A stretch of DNA of 64,000 bases from Micrasema longulum (GCA_022494885.1 JAGVSM010004889.1:1-64000), one strand, 5' to 3'; positions 32,406-64,000 are shown, counted from the first letter of the stretch. Numbers and translations are program-made. The notes: generated by a model not told the origin, from the letters alone.

Positions 32406-34209
32406 CAGTACAAAATATGTTTAAAAAATAAGTACAGAAAATTGTCCTTTATTTGAGTATTATTATTGTCAACAGAAATCATATCACTGATTCACTGACT
32501 AAACTAATCATCTTCTTATGCAGAGAGCTGTGCAAGAGTATGTGTGTATGTTAAAAACGAACAGTCAAATTAATGGGATTTTGTTATATAAATGCATTTT
32601 TGTATGAAAAATTGGTTTTAGGGAATAAATTTAGTTTTTTTTTTTCAATACAAGTCATTTTTCGCTATATCTCGTTTCGTTATATCGCGGTTATACTGTA
32701 CTAGGTGTTGGCCTGAAAATTGTATTTTTTTCAATTTCTATACTTCTTCATGGACCGGTGGATTTATCAACAATATTTCAAGTTTATCTAAATTTCTGTT
32801 TACTTTTTAGACAAAGATTATTTGATGCCAGTAATGAGGAGATATCACTTTTCTAAAATTTGTAATTACCAACTTGTTCCAGAAACCCGACAATATGAAT
32901 GAATGTTTCAATAAAGGATTTTTAAGCATAAATACTTATCTGTTCAGGAAATGTTACAAATGCTCGCTTTTAGTGATTGAATTATTCTGGCTTTAGGCAA
33001 CCTAAAGTTGGACAGCCCTGACTTTATTGTACCTATTACATCTATAGGGTATTTTCGCTTGGGAGGAATATCGGATTTAACACACTGTGCATATAAAAGA
33101 TTTTTCAAAGACTCTTGGTGTTTATAAAAGCCCTAATAATCAAGGATTGTATTCATAAATTTCGTTTGCAAAATTCACTATCCCAAAAACGTCAGTTTCG
33201 TAAGCTGGCATTAAATTTAGTCAGTTTAGTTATAAATAAGTAATGCATTTATTTTAATGTCGATATTGCCACATAGAAATAAAAGAAGTATACTTAGTAT
33301 AATTGTTGAATATATGTACTGCTTTTCCCCGCTCGCGTAAAATTTGTGCTGCTTCCCTTATTACCTTCCGCATACCAGGCAGTGGCAGGTTCACAGGACC
33401 AGACCTCTCGACACGAGATGTATGAAGGCATAGTTTTTATGGTGTACTTATTGATGTTTTTCTACACATAGGCACAATGCATTGAAAAAACATTTTTTAA
33501 ATGATAAACACAGTTCAAAACTTAGTGTTTGACAAGTGACAGGTGTACAGCATGGTGTGAACAAACAATCCATAGAAACGGGTAGGCTAGACTAGCTAGT
33601 GTAGCTACTCTATAAAAACATGACTTTTCGAGCAAAACAACCTATGATGTCACACAGCATCCGATGACATCACTAATTGCTCATTTTCACTATATTAAAA
33701 TGACGAAGAGTTCAATCCTATACATCTCCTAAGGTTGTAAGCAATAAGTTGCTCTACCAGTATAAAGTATAGTGTACCAATTGTCTCGTGATATTTTATA
33801 CAGTTTTATTAATTATTTAAAAAATGTGAAAATTGCCCATAGCTTTCGTATTTCACTTTTGCCAACATCTACAAGGGATTTGTTTTAAGAGGTCCCAAAA
33901 ATAATAAAACACAAATTGATGAATAAATAATGTAAATGTATTTCACGTATCATGTCTCTACTAATAAAACATGTTCACATTATACCATTGACATACAGTT
34001 CATCAAAATAGACAAATTAATAATACAAAGACAATAAATTATTCTTCAAAAATAGTTATAAATCGGAAAGAATTAATCTTAAATTGTAATATGTAGAGGA
34101 GATACATTCCAGTTCACACTAAAAGTCACTGCTTATATTCTATCACTGCTGAAACCCAAATCAGTTACATTCAAATGTATTTGCCTAACGATTTTAACCT
34201 ATGTATCTT
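32406..34209. other. 3' flank of Mi-2, mostly unassigned
   Basis: A piece near 32655-32700 (CGTTATATCGCGGTTATACT) looks like the end of a pogo-type transposon. A short GC-richer stretch at 33326-33440 has a coding-like minus frame containing N-L-P-L-P-G-M-R-K-V-I-R-E-A-A, of unknown origin. TTTATT at 33805-33810 could be a minus-strand AATAAA for Mi-2. Confidence 0.3.
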
Positions 34210-34669
34210 TTATGCTAAGTTCTGGCCGTTCACCATTCCTCCATACTCGAGATTTACTGTAAACAAAAAAACATAATTTATTATAGTATAAATGACTATA
34301 ATTAGTCAATAAAGCTTAATAATTGCCACAATAAACCATACAATTTTGCACATGGAGCCAATCAATCCAAGCCAAGCCACTGACAACATGAATTACAGAC
34401 TAATTCATTTTAATGCCAATTGTCAACATACGCAAAACACAGTGGCTTGATCCGTCTTCTCACGAGTCTGACTCAAATCTGACTCACTGAAGAGTTAAGT
34501 TAGAAGCTCGAGTTCACTGAATGACAACAGTGATTTATACTTAAGTTTATACTGAACTGCATACTTTCAAATTGCATAGATAAGAAAAAATTCACATTTT
34601 AATTTTCTTATGTCATCATACTCCTGTCCTAAATACACTAAATGCAGCATATATCAATAATCTGTTACA

Positions 34670-34800
34670 TGAATCTAAAGTGATCAGCCTTACGCTTCAG
34701 GTACTAGTTCAGGAACATGAAGGTTGCAGTGCAGAGCCACCTTTTTAATCGATATTTTATATTGACCATCCCGGGAATCTAACAGGGACCTCAAGCATGT
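34670..34800 (-). repeat. tRNA-like SINE, family B fragment
   Basis: Words shared with other copies are TACGCTTCAGGTACTAGTTC (complement of the tail), CCATCCCGGGAATCTAACAG (box B side) and GACCTCAAGCATG. The outer ends are lost. Confidence 0.5.
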
Positions 34801-35160
34801 ATAAATTTCTACACTATTTAAAACTAAAACATTACAAACTTCCACCAAGAATTTTTACTACAAACTTTAATGTTTATATAAAATGAAGGTGCATTAGAAA
34901 CTTCGTGCTTTTGTCAACCCGTATCATAATCATTCCCCTATTCGCACCCAATGGGTTCACTTAGCGTTCATGGCATTGAAAATTCATTTTTAGAATTTTC
35001 ACCTAAGAGTAGCCATCGAGTTTAAAACACCGTCCAGGGTTCTGGTTCTATTTCGCGCACAGAACTAAATTTTTAGTTCATAAATGGATAATTAATTTAA
35101 TAAAATTTAGCACACAACCCATTGGTCATAGAACCGACACTAGTGTATATCAGTACTCAC

Positions 35161-54294
<19,134 letters not shown>

Positions 54295-55582
54295 TACTAA
54301 TCACAACCAATAATTCTATTTAAATGTTTTACTATTTTCACTAAGCTATCGGTACTTTAATTGCTTTAAATAAAACTAAAATATAAAAGACATTAAACCC
54401 GCCGACCCGGGTAGCTTCGCGCACAAATGGAGTCACCGGGCGTACCAACAAAGAAAATCTTAACATTGTACTACGAATTCCGAAAAACCATTGCCATACT
54501 AATAATTTTATAATTATTCGTTATGCATAGCTGGATATTCGTACAACTACTTTTATTTGTTTTTTTTCATTATTTCATCAATATTTTTTTTCCACAAGAA
54601 TATCTTAAAACTAACATGCATGTGGTATTTTTGTTGCGCATAGCCGAGGATTGTCTGCCGGTTACATTAAAAAAATTGTCATAAAATAAGAGATCGCTTT
54701 TTTCACTTTTTTTTTCTTTTCTCACGTTGACATTATATTCTTAAGTTTTTAATACCTATGGAAACGAAAAAAATATTTTTTTCTTCATTATTCTCTTGTC
54801 GTAAAATTATGTTTCTTTTGAGATATTTGTCAATTTCTCTTAAAGCACCTTTCGATACTAATTAAATTGTCAAATATACTGTTTTATAAATAACGGAAGA
54901 AGTAGATTGTTTGAACCACAAAAAATGGCCCTGCCAAAAATACCTTGGTCGAAAAAAATTATATGATTAATGCGACCACAACAGTGGCCTCAATAGAGCA
55001 ACTGAGAGTCATGATAATTAGAGACGATGCAGGTGTTTGATACGAACAATCCAGTTGATTGTAACAATAAAAAAATAAAAACATTTCCAGTTTTGTGTAT
55101 GGATGTGGATTTTATGTTTTTTTTTTAAATGTGTTTTGAGCCTTGGATATATTTGTTACCGTAAACAATTTTCTTTCTTCTCTATTTCTCTTTGCATTTA
55201 TTTTGGGTTTTGTCCTCGTCCGTACTATATAATCTGTAATCTGTGCATCTGTGCCTCGTCCAGCGCTCTGTCACTCTGGTTTTAGGCGTTATAGTTTTTG
55301 TTTTTGGTAGAGTTTTGACTTTTGGCCGGATTCAATGATTTTTGGCTTTTAGCAAGTAATTTATGGCTGTGACTGTAAGTTTTGATTTAGTTCTGTCAAG
55401 GTATGGAATATTTGTGAACGTTGTGTGTATTATTATATTGATTATATCATTGCATCGTTCATAAAATGGATGAACTGTATTATACTTTCGAACTAAAGCT
55501 CGTGAGAGTAAATTCTTAAATTTTATCAATTTAATAAATAATATCAGTTCTTTATTTATACTCCGAAATTGTTAACTAAGAC
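54295..55582. promoter_or_regulatory. Intergenic region between divergent Mi-2 and CCCH genes
   Basis: The start codons are 1288 bp apart and divergent. A short GC-rich patch (ACCCGGGTAGCTTCGCGCAC, near 54407) lies about 110 bp upstream of the Mi-2 ATG, a likely promoter-proximal or 5' UTR segment. The remainder is AT-rich with no recognised repeat. Confidence 0.45.
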
Positions 55583-58500
55583 ATGAATTCACTTGTCGCT
55601 GATTATGGAACGTCGTCGAGCGGATCCGATACGGAAAATACGGATAATGAAGAAACTATCAATGAAGAAGGGTAATTTATAAAAATAGATGTACACTTTT
55701 CCTTTAATTCAGTATATTATTTACCTTCCAGCAATAAATACTCTTTCTTTCAGAAAAAACGGATCTACACCTCCAAAACTACCAAAACCGGATTTCCTCG
55801 GTTCTTCATCTAAACATTCGGTTTTTTCAAATCCTTTTGTTGAAGCGGAAAATGCAAAAAAGGCTATATTGGAAAAACATGTCAAAATGGTACAGGTTGA
55901 CTTTATATTAGTTAGTTTCCATTAATCAACTTATGATATATTATGTCTTTATCACCCTTGATTACACTTCAACATTTGATGAAAAATCTTTACTAAAACT
56001 GTTGTTCTTAAATTTCAAAAATATGTTTTAAATTTGTCTTATTTACTATCTTACAATGTCTGTAAAACCATACTGACAATTATTATATACAATGCTCAAT
56101 CGAAAATTCTCTTTTATCATAATATCGTGAAGTACATAGGCTTTGAATGTTTAGGTGGCAACTAAAGGAAAAGTGGATATGATTAATGGGAAGAAAATAT
56201 GTTGGAACTACCGGAAGGGAAGATGTCACTTTGGACATAATTGCACATTTGCGCATGACACTGACCTGCAGAGGAGTAAAGAGGAACTTGAGACGGAAAA
56301 TCAGGTGACAACTTACTTGAAGAACTCAAATTAATGAAAACACTAGGCTTATCATTCCTCTATTGATTATTTATCAATAACCACTCAATATTAAATGTCC
56401 ATAATCTAATTTCATATCGTGAGGTAATTACTGCAACTAGTAACTTAAAAACCAGGATTTTTTAAGTGGTGCATTTCATCATAATGTTATTTAAATGCAT
56501 CATGACTTGCCTATTCATTTGTAGCATTCATGGAGGAAGATACTAAAATGTGTTATAGTAACTACTATTTAACTAACTCCAAAATTCCGATTTTGAAGTT
56601 ACCCAGTTGTAGTGATTACCCTGCCATATATATTTTTGCACCACAAAAAGCCAAGAAGCCTAATTCCATTATTTAATGCACGGAATGCTCAGCATTGATA
56701 AAAAAACATTTCAATTGAACCTGCAATCCCTAGGTCTGTAAGCGAACTGTATCTGCATCTGTGGCAAGCGTTTTACTACACTGGGGGCTGCAAATGAAAT
56801 ATATTTTTTTTTTTTAATTATTACGTACTAGATTTCATCTACTATGTTAAAATATTAACTATTTAGATAAAAATTTTTGATAATCTGATCTGACTCCACT
56901 TGTGTTTTTCACTTTTTGTTACCATTGACACAATGACATAATCATAGATTGTTGTTCCAAAGGTTGCTATAAACTTTATGAAAAAATATACATGTACATA
57001 TGTTCATAATAGTTTCAGTTACAGACCCACAAGTATAAGTTGGCGCGATGGGAGAGCACTGAAGTATATTTTAGGGTTGTCAGACTAAAATGTTTCCAGA
57101 TATCGTATGGAATTTCAGAAATAAAAAAAAAAGAAATACATGTATGCATAATATATATTGAATTAAAGACATATCTTATAGAAATATCTAAAAATGCCTT
57201 TAGCTAAGAAAATTCATCTCCAGAAAATAACTAAAGCTTTTCGTTTCTTCAAATATAATTTTATTATTTATGTACATAAAATACAGGATAGTGTAAAAAA
57301 AGTCTAATTAATAAAGAATAAGAATAAAATATAAGTGTGATCAAACAAATGGATGCCTGACATTACCATCATCAAAACATTCACTTTCCGTTGAGTCTAA
57401 GCCCGATTCAGTGTCATTATTAAGTTAAAAAAGGAATTTATTAACATCAAGGTTTAGATAATCATCACTTTTATCGTATTCTTCCTCTTCTATACGGATG
57501 ACGTGGTCACAGTGTGCTTTCCATTCTGCTGAAGTAATAGATTGAAATGCCTCTTCAATTTGAGGATTTCGACTTTGTCCCATCCAACATTCTTTTCTGC
57601 AACCTTTTTTTTAAACGAGCTCCAAATCAGCTCGATTGGGTTCAATGTCACAATGGTACGGAGGCAACCGTAATACTCTGACCATTTTGAGTAAGAATAT
57701 TGTCAATTTCGTACACTGGAGGCTTTTTGTTAAATGAAATAATTTCTAAAAGTGCTGGATGCATTGTAGGTAGGTACGATAAATTGTGTTCCAATAGCCA
57801 GTCGCACAATTCTTGTATCTTGTTGTTTTGAGTGGGTGTTTTATTTAATTTGATGCTATGGTATGGAGCATTGTCCATAACAGTAATTGATGGTTCTGGT
57901 AAATTTGGCAAGAGTTTCTCAACTAGCCATTTCCGGAAATTTTCGCATTCATCTCATCGTGGTCATCACTACTTTTTGTATTTGATTAAAAAATCAAGGA
58001 AACATTTTTAACAAAACCTTCTTCACTGCTAGCATTTACAATTATCCACCGCGTACCCAATGAAACATCTTTTAAAATTCCGGTTGTTTCATTAGATTGC
58101 CAACACTTATTCATTGAATATGATGAGTGGACGAATGTCTCATCAAGGTATATGACTGGTCGTTTATCATTACTTAATCGGTTCATTTTTAATTCAAATA
58201 AAAACAGTTTTCTCCATGCTTGGATATCATTCCGTTCTATCATAGTTGCACTTTTAGGGTGACATTTTTAAAATTTGAAGTTCATTTCCAGAAGAATCAT
58301 TTTTAAAGTTTCCTTCAAAATTAATATTGTTTCTCAGATCAATGAGAAGTTTAGGAATGGTAGGTACTTCCCTTTTTACTATGTAAAACTCTTGAATTTT
58401 TTGTCTAATGGCACAGTAATCAATGCTGTCAATTTTGATGTTTTTTTTCTCCTTCTCTTCTTTCCAGAAGTTGTTATTTTTGTTGAAGAAGTCTCGAGGG

Positions 58501-59254
58501 CAATTCTCTATACATCTACAAAAAAAAACATTAGTTTACAAAAAATATGGATTAATAAATTTATAAAGCATTTACACAAAATTAATTTTATTTTTTATTT
58601 GCTGCATAAAATCTATCTATTAAAAATGTCTTTAAAAAAGTAGGGTAATTAATCTTGGTGTGACAATACCTACCGATCACAGCAGCAAAGAGAGCATTCA
58701 CTTTTTCAAATGGAATTAATGGTCCATTTTTTCTTAGTTCCCTTTCACATAACGCTTTAATTTTTAGAATAGTCTCTCATATACCACCGTTTATGACTTT
58801 CGGCATTGCTACAGAGTATTACTTTGGGGTTTGTTAGCATTAAATAACTTAAGAAAAATAAAACAATGATTAGTTCATGTTTATGCAACCGCCAACCTAT
58901 CTTGTGATTCTGTATTGTTATTTTTAATGTCCGTTTCAAAATAATAATAATTTTCTTGTTATATTTTACTAGGTATCCTATGTTTTGACTTTCACACATA
59001 CAAGTTCATCTTATTTTTCAATTTGTTTTATTATTTACTTTTAGACTCAATCTACTTTGCTGTGTGAAAATCCTACTGGGAATATCCGAACCATCGGTGG
59101 AATAAATCAGGCAGAAGATGTTCCTACAGAGGACCAGGATGAGTGGGAGACTCCAACACCTTCTAAAAAAAAGCGGCCGGGTTTAACTCCCGGACTGATA
59201 CCTAGTAAAAAGGCTAAAAAGTACTATAAGAAAACTAATTCCAATATGCTATAG
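55583..59254 (+). CDS. Small CCCH zinc-finger protein
   Basis: Four exons join in phase: 55583-55671, 55754-55895, 56155-56304 and 59045-59254, giving 196 residues. Junctions are AAGG|GTAATT, TTTCAG|A, CAG|GTTGAC, TTTAG|GTG, CAG|GTGACA and TTTTAG|ACT. The N-terminus is acidic and Ser/Thr-rich. A block [10 protein letters not shown], then S-N-P-F and A-I-L-E-K-H-V-K-M follows. A single finger, C93-x7-C101-x5-C107-x3-H111, fits the CCCH class, usually RNA-binding. The C-terminus is basic with [18 protein letters not shown] do not recognise a named orthologue. A nuclear RNA-related role is inferred only from the finger and basic tail. Intron 3 (2.7 kb) holds a dead transposase. It is head to head with Mi-2. 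Confidence 0.85.
57350..58760 (-). pseudogene. Decayed IS630/Tc1-mariner-type DDE transposase
   Basis: On the minus strand, the frames together carry D-I-Q-A-W-R then [10 protein letters not shown] (first catalytic D), [18 protein letters not shown] (second D), and L-P-P-Y-H-C-D with a following I-E-L-I-like block. An upstream frame (about 58460-58290) has I-R-Q-K-I-Q-E-F-Y. Several stops and frameshifts separate the pieces. The first-D, D-N-A-x-Y-H and L-P-P-Y-H-C-D order is typical of a widespread arthropod transposase. It lies in intron 3 of the CCCH gene, antisense to it. Confidence 0.75.
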
Positions 59255-59288
59255 ATGAAAATTCCTATATTGTGTACCTCCATTTTTT

Positions 59289-59294
59289 AATAAA
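59289..59294 (+). terminator. CCCH gene polyadenylation signal
   Basis: AATAAA lies 35 bases after the stop codon, followed by a T-rich stretch. Confidence 0.7.
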
Positions 59295-59408
59295 AGATTT
59301 TAATGTTATAAACAATCTTTTATTTCAGTATTTGACCCAAAAATAGTGTTACATAAATTCATTGTAATTGTGTAAAGAAAAACCTGCTCAGGGTACATTT
59401 CTTGGACC

Positions 59409-59615
59409 AACAATGTTTTAAGTATGCCCACATGTTTGTAGACAGGCTGGATTTCCTCCCTGGGGAGTTATTTAGATCTAAATTTTTCGCAACAGGGAAA
59501 ACATTTTTGAGAAGGAATATGGAAGTCTGGGCATTTACAGGGCCGTATTAGCTGGTGTTTTCCCTCTCTGTTGCCACAAATTTAGACATTCATTTCTTGG
59601 ATTTTAGATCAAGAA
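59409..59615. mobile_element. Foldback family C, internally deleted copy
   Basis: The left arm (ACAATGTTTTAAGTATGCCC, TAGACAGGCTGGATTTCC, then GGAATATGGAAGTCTGGGCA) and the right arm (GTTTTCCCTCTCTGTTGCCA) are both present, with most of the centre missing. It keeps both outer arms, so it helps define the family ends. Confidence 0.6.
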
Positions 59616-59889
59616 AAACCAAAATGAATCATCAAAGATATTGTACATATTTTTAAAATTTGTTTCTAATAATGTTTAATGTTGTTCTACGAATGATTGC
59701 TTTTAAAATTGATTTGATTTTAAATAAAGTTGATGAAACATTTTGCACAAAAATTGAAAAAAAAAAACAAAAATAAGAAAAAAACTTACCTTTCTTATAA
59801 GCAAAAATATTTGTAACACTAATAATTCATAAAATTAAAATCATATCAACTTGGCTGTCGAATGAATGTTGTAAATAATCAAATGAATT

Positions 59890-60025
59890 GGGGTTGGGTT
59901 GTAGTCTGAGGTAGTGCCGCTGTCTCACAGATCAGAGGTTTACACAGGTTTACTCACAGATCAGAGGTTCCCATGCACTAAAACTTATTTTTTTGGCTAA
60001 ATCATAAGAAAGCAAATGATTATTT
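59890..60025 (+). repeat. tRNA-like SINE, family A, rearranged
   Basis: TGGGTTGTAGTCTGAGGTAG and TCTCACAGATCAGAGGTT start the head. The segment CTCACAGATCAGAGGTT occurs twice, a local duplication. The body word GGCTAAATCATAAGAAAGCA follows. Confidence 0.5.
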
Positions 60026-62004
60026 TTTTAATTAATCAGGTGTGAAGTTCGAGAAATTCTTTTATTGCCGATTGGTCCATTGGCATTCTATCATAATAAA
60101 TCAATTCTATGAATTTTCATTTCATGTGGAGTTAAAATAATTCATCCATTAGTCCTTTGCATTCAAATGAATTATACAAGCACCTATTTATATATGCATT
60201 CAAATGATTTCATTAATTCCGAAGCAACTACCTTTCTTTAGAATAAATTCATCTGCGGAGTTGGCGCTATTTTTATTCATTCAGTATAACTGCATACTAA
60301 TTAATTAGAATGATTAAGCATTTTGACTTTTATTGTAACTAATAGAATAATCATTTTTATTCTAATTTATACGTACAGTATTTTGGAGATGCTTTTAGAA
60401 TGTACAGCAAATATTTCATGATGAACTATGTACATATTTGCATGGATGAATTTTCGGTGTTAGACTAAATAAAGCCTTATTCCTCAACTTGCCACTTTAG
60501 AAATTTTACATACTTAAACGTCAACATCAGACCCCACCATACGTACTAGAGAAAACCGGGGAATAAATGAGTAGGTTAGGTTGGGAGTTTTTTTTTAATT
60601 CGTCATAAATTCAGACTGTAATATATTTAGAGGTGATCCACCCAAATATATTAATGGGTTTTGGATTTTTTTCTTGAATATCTTATGTTATTTAAATAAT
60701 TTGCGCAAATAAAAAAATCATATTTAGTAACTCAGATTAAGCGTATTTATTAGGTGACAGTAGTATTGATGAACATTGAATTTCAATTAGATTTTCTAAA
60801 TTAAACTATGGAGAACTACAAAAACACAGTGAACAATCATGCTGATTACATACTTAATTTATTATAATTCTATGACGGTCTAGTATGTTCTAATATATAC
60901 TTAATGTTTTGTAAGAGTGACTGAATAATTATTAAGTAAATGTGAATCCAAATATTTACTAACAGTATCACAAAATTCAAACGTTTCTACGTTTCTGGCA
61001 AAAATATTTAGAGTACCTTTGTTAAGTACAATTTCAATTATCATTGAGAAGTAAAAATCAATTTCATATATTTATATAAAATACATCATATTTTTAAGTA
61101 AAATATATAACATTAACTATTGGCTGTGTTGCGTGTTTATTGAATTATGAAAAATTCCTCATAATACATATTTTGAATAAGTCAACCAAGCCAAAGAGTG
61201 TAAATGCATAATTTGTAAATATTCAACGCAAACATGTATTGTGAAAACCTACGTCGAATATTAGAGAAAAAACATAACGCAGAATAAAATGAAATATTAA
61301 GCACTGATAGCTCAGCTTAATTCAGAAAAAAAAACTTATATTAAACAATAATTTAGTCAAAATACATTGCAAAATGATTTTATATTAATTATTTCCAAAT
61401 ATCATAGGTACACACTTGACAGTGCTTAGCAACACTTGTGTACTGTGATAGACTAATCTAACATTATGTACAATATTTCTACCTCTCTGAGTCAATTAAG
61501 GCTTTTCAAAATCAGGAGTAAGATATTACATATACACACATGTTTCTTGACATTATTTATAAAAAGTTTAAGCAATTTTAAATATGTATAGCCAATATAT
61601 TTTTTGTACATGCAAATAGAAATACAAGAATATCAGGTACATTATAAGATTGGTAATATTATTAAAAAAGATAATATAGCATTTACTTGCCTTTGGATCA
61701 ATACACATATTGCACAGTAAAAATGGCCAAAAGACAAGAATTTTTTTAATACAGTACTTATTTTATTTTAAATTGCATGGGTTATAATTGCAAATGAATT
61801 ATGCCCAAAACAGTAATACCTGTACAATTTTTATTGTTGTTTACAAATAGTTTTTTCCAGAAATTCTTAATTGGTCGAATAGAAATAAAGATTTTATGTA
61901 CACATATGATTACAAACAGATCTACGCATGTATATTATATAAATAAACATGTACAATGTACAACAAACACCTAATAAATAAAAACTCGTGTTTTGTACAA
62001 TCGA
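60026..62004. other. AT-rich DNA without recognised gene
   Basis: No exon, tRNA-like box or inverted repeat stands out. AT content is high throughout, with many ATTTATA and TAAATA words. Confidence 0.35.
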
Positions 62005-62165
62005 ACCGGATTGTGGTCCGGTGAAAGTATCGCGGACTCGCAGATCAGAGATCTGAAGTTCGAATTCCTTTTTACCACAACTTGATTTTATTTTCTAATA
62101 GTAAGTTAATTACAACTCATTGAAAATGGCCCAAAAATATTTAAGCAAATCATAATGGAAATATT
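62005..62165 (+). repeat. tRNA-like SINE, family A
   Basis: GGATTGTGGTCCGGTGAAAG, GAAGTTCGAATTCC (box B), TTTTCTAATAGTAAGTTAAT, ACTCATTGAAAATGGCCC and TTTAAGCAAATCATAA in the expected order. It ends directly at the Tigger-like element. Confidence 0.65.
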
Positions 62166-62169
62166 TTTA

Positions 62170-62987
62170 CAGTAGAACTTGGTTATAACGATCACGGAAA
62201 TAGCGAGATCTCGGATGTAACAAGGAAACATTCATCGACATTTTAGTTAACGGTTTTCTTCATACATTTATCCACTTTTATAACGAGCTGCTACTCGGAC
62301 TTTGAAAATTGTCAACAGTTGAACAAGAAATCTTCAATCGTTTATAAACATAATTTTTAAAAGAAGAACCCGAGTAATAAAATCTTAACGGGCGTCTAAC
62401 TTAGGACCGTTGCCGCTGGGCATCGGGACACTATGTAAGTGTCTAAGTACTTAATTGGTGTTTTCGCCGACAACATTGAAAAAACATCACACACACTCGG
62501 CACCACATTACAATCACTTACGGCGCTTTCCAGTTTTAAAAAATGTTTTATGGTCAGTGCATAGTAAACAATACAAGTGGGTGATGTCAGAACAGTTAAA
62601 AATTAACCCTTGAATTATAAACATGTCTACTAACAAGAGTAAGTGTCTTTCAAATCTTGAAAAAGGGGCAATTATTTGTGAAATTGAATATGGCACAAAA
62701 AATCCTGAGGTGTGTTAAAAATCTTCTTATCCACAGTGCAAATATTATGGAAAATAAGAATGTTTATTTATCTGCATTTTGATTTAGAAAGTAGTATGTT
62801 TGTAAGAATTTATTATAATTTTCCTTAATAGTTTTATTTTTTTAATTGTCTGTATGAACTATATGTATATTTATTTGTTTACTTAGTGACAATATGCAAT
62901 GGCGATTGGATTAAAAAACAACCTTTCTCTGGTATAACGAGCAAATTCAGTCGGTCCCATCTCCCTCGTAATAACCAAGTTCGACTG
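62170..62987 (+). mobile_element. Non-autonomous Tigger/pogo-like element
   Basis: Ends are inverted: CAGTAGAACTTGGTTATAAC at 62170 and the complement of CAGTCGAACTTGGTTATTAC ending at 62987, with TA before the left end. Inside, from about 62622, the plus strand reads M-S-T-N-K-S-K, then S-N-L-E-K-G-A-I-I-C-E-I-E-Y-G, resembling the N-terminal helix-turn-helix of Tigger/CENP-B-like transposases. The frame is closed soon after, and no DDE domain is present. Confidence 0.7.
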
Positions 62988-63689
62988 ATTTATTTTTAAA
63001 AAGTTACTGTCACATCAAAAAATATTACATTTTTATTTATTAGATAGTATAAATAGAATTATGCACAATTTCAACAGATACATATTATTATGTAATATTG
63101 TCACCCTAACTTGTAAAACTCAAATTCACAAATGGTCAAAAGTTATATTTTGACATTTTCTGTTAGAACTTCAAATAATCTTTATGTGCATAAAACTTAT
63201 ATATCCGTACAGTGTTGCATTACAATTATTTTTAATTACCAAAAAAACATCGCTACTGAAGTAAACAGTTTTTACTCTCCCCTGAAAAAAGTAAGTTTGG
63301 GATATACGAGTTTTATAAGGTAGGCCAAAGATATGATTTGCAGCGCCCTTGAGGTGATTTTCACAAAAATGGCGCTATAAAAATTATCCATATATACATA
63401 TACATACACGAATCGAAAAATGAATGAAGCCCTGCAATAGTTCATACTAGATGAACTTTGTACCGCAGTAATCGATTACAACTGAAACTTTTTTTAACTA
63501 TTTTTCTAACAGATCCGAATCAGCAAATCGTATGTATATTTAATTTCTCTAAAAAGACTCATTATAAAATTGTTCTAATTATACTATATTATAACCAAAG
63601 ACCATTTTTTAAGGTTTCCAGGCGGATGAAGAATACAGTTCTGTGTGTGAAATAGAACCATCGACAAGTTTTTTCAACACAATGGCTGC
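62988..63689. other. AT-rich DNA without recognised gene
   Basis: No convincing exon or repeat was seen. Confidence 0.35.
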
Positions 63690-63955
63690 TCTCGGGTAAA
63701 AACCCTGAACAAGGAAATCGAGTGAAGATATGTCCGTCTCAGCAGAGTGTTTAGCAGATTCACCCACCATTCTTGAGTTCCCAGGTTCGATTCCTGGCAG
63801 GGTGGATGTGAAACACCGTTTAAACTGGAATATTTCATTGTTGCCGACTGAAATAAGCTACATTTGGTTCACAAATGCAGTGTCATATAAAATTGTTCTA
63901 ATTATACATTATGCATGCACCACGGGTGCAGGAAGGGAGACGAAGATGATGATAA
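63690..63955 (+). repeat. tRNA-like SINE, family B
   Basis: Head with CCAGGTTCGATTCCTGGCAG (a good box B with flanking stem), then TTTAAACTGGAATATTTCAT, a TGCAGTGTCATA block and a tail with GCACCACGGGTGCAGGAAGG and a GATGATGATAA end. Confidence 0.7.
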
Positions 63956-64000
63956 CTAAAAATTTTCAATATTTAAAGATACAAATACAATATTTTAAGT

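Overview
This is a eukaryotic nuclear window, almost certainly from an insect. It is AT-rich, its genes carry many GT-AG introns, and its proteins look closest to fly and vertebrate nuclear and membrane-traffic proteins. No species name can be read from it. Four host genes can be rebuilt exon by exon, with reading phase checked across every junction. They lie in two head-to-head pairs inside a dense field of transposable elements.

Left part (1-15,000): no host exon is seen in the first 7.3 kb. It holds remnants of a Penelope-like element, inverted repeats that resemble hammerhead-ribozyme repeats, several copies of one foldback family, a tRNA-like SINE and a LINE fragment. Bases 7322-14962 are a complete, young BEL/Pao LTR retrotransposon. 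It has two 717-bp LTRs with one difference noticed and a single uninterrupted gag-pol frame, and it is visibly GC-richer than its surroundings. It ends 76 bp from exon 2 of a minus-strand gene, Sec20 (BNIP1 in human). Only the first two Sec20 exons are visible.

Centre left (15,000-27,300): Sec20 (minus) and DONSON/humpty dumpty (plus) start 460 bp apart and probably share a promoter. DONSON has ten coding exons giving 606 residues. Its introns hold RTE-like LINE remnants, an inverted pair of tRNA-like SINEs and a decayed transposase.

Middle (27,300-34,200): no host gene was recognised. The main structure is a foldback element (28337-30178) whose interior holds about 15 units of a 36-bp satellite and a nested SINE. 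A piggyBac remnant and a LINE 3' fragment follow.

Right (34,200-59,300): Mi-2, the CHD3/4-type NuRD remodeller, runs on the minus strand from 54294 to about 35161 in 17 coding exons (2045 codons, all in phase). Its introns contain mariner, piggyBac, pogo/Tigger, foldback, SINE and unclassified MITE copies. Head to head with it, 1.29 kb away, is a small plus-strand CCCH zinc-finger gene (196 residues) whose last intron holds a decayed DDE transposase. The rest (59,300-64,000) is AT-rich repeat-bearing DNA with a TIR-bounded Tigger derivative.

The host genes act in DNA replication (DONSON), chromatin (Mi-2), ER-Golgi traffic (Sec20) and probably RNA or nuclear biology (CCCH protein). Nothing suggests they form a common pathway. 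The points most worth checking are the missing target-site duplication of the BEL element together with the missing rest of Sec20, the satellite-bearing foldback element, and the hammerhead-like inverted repeats.
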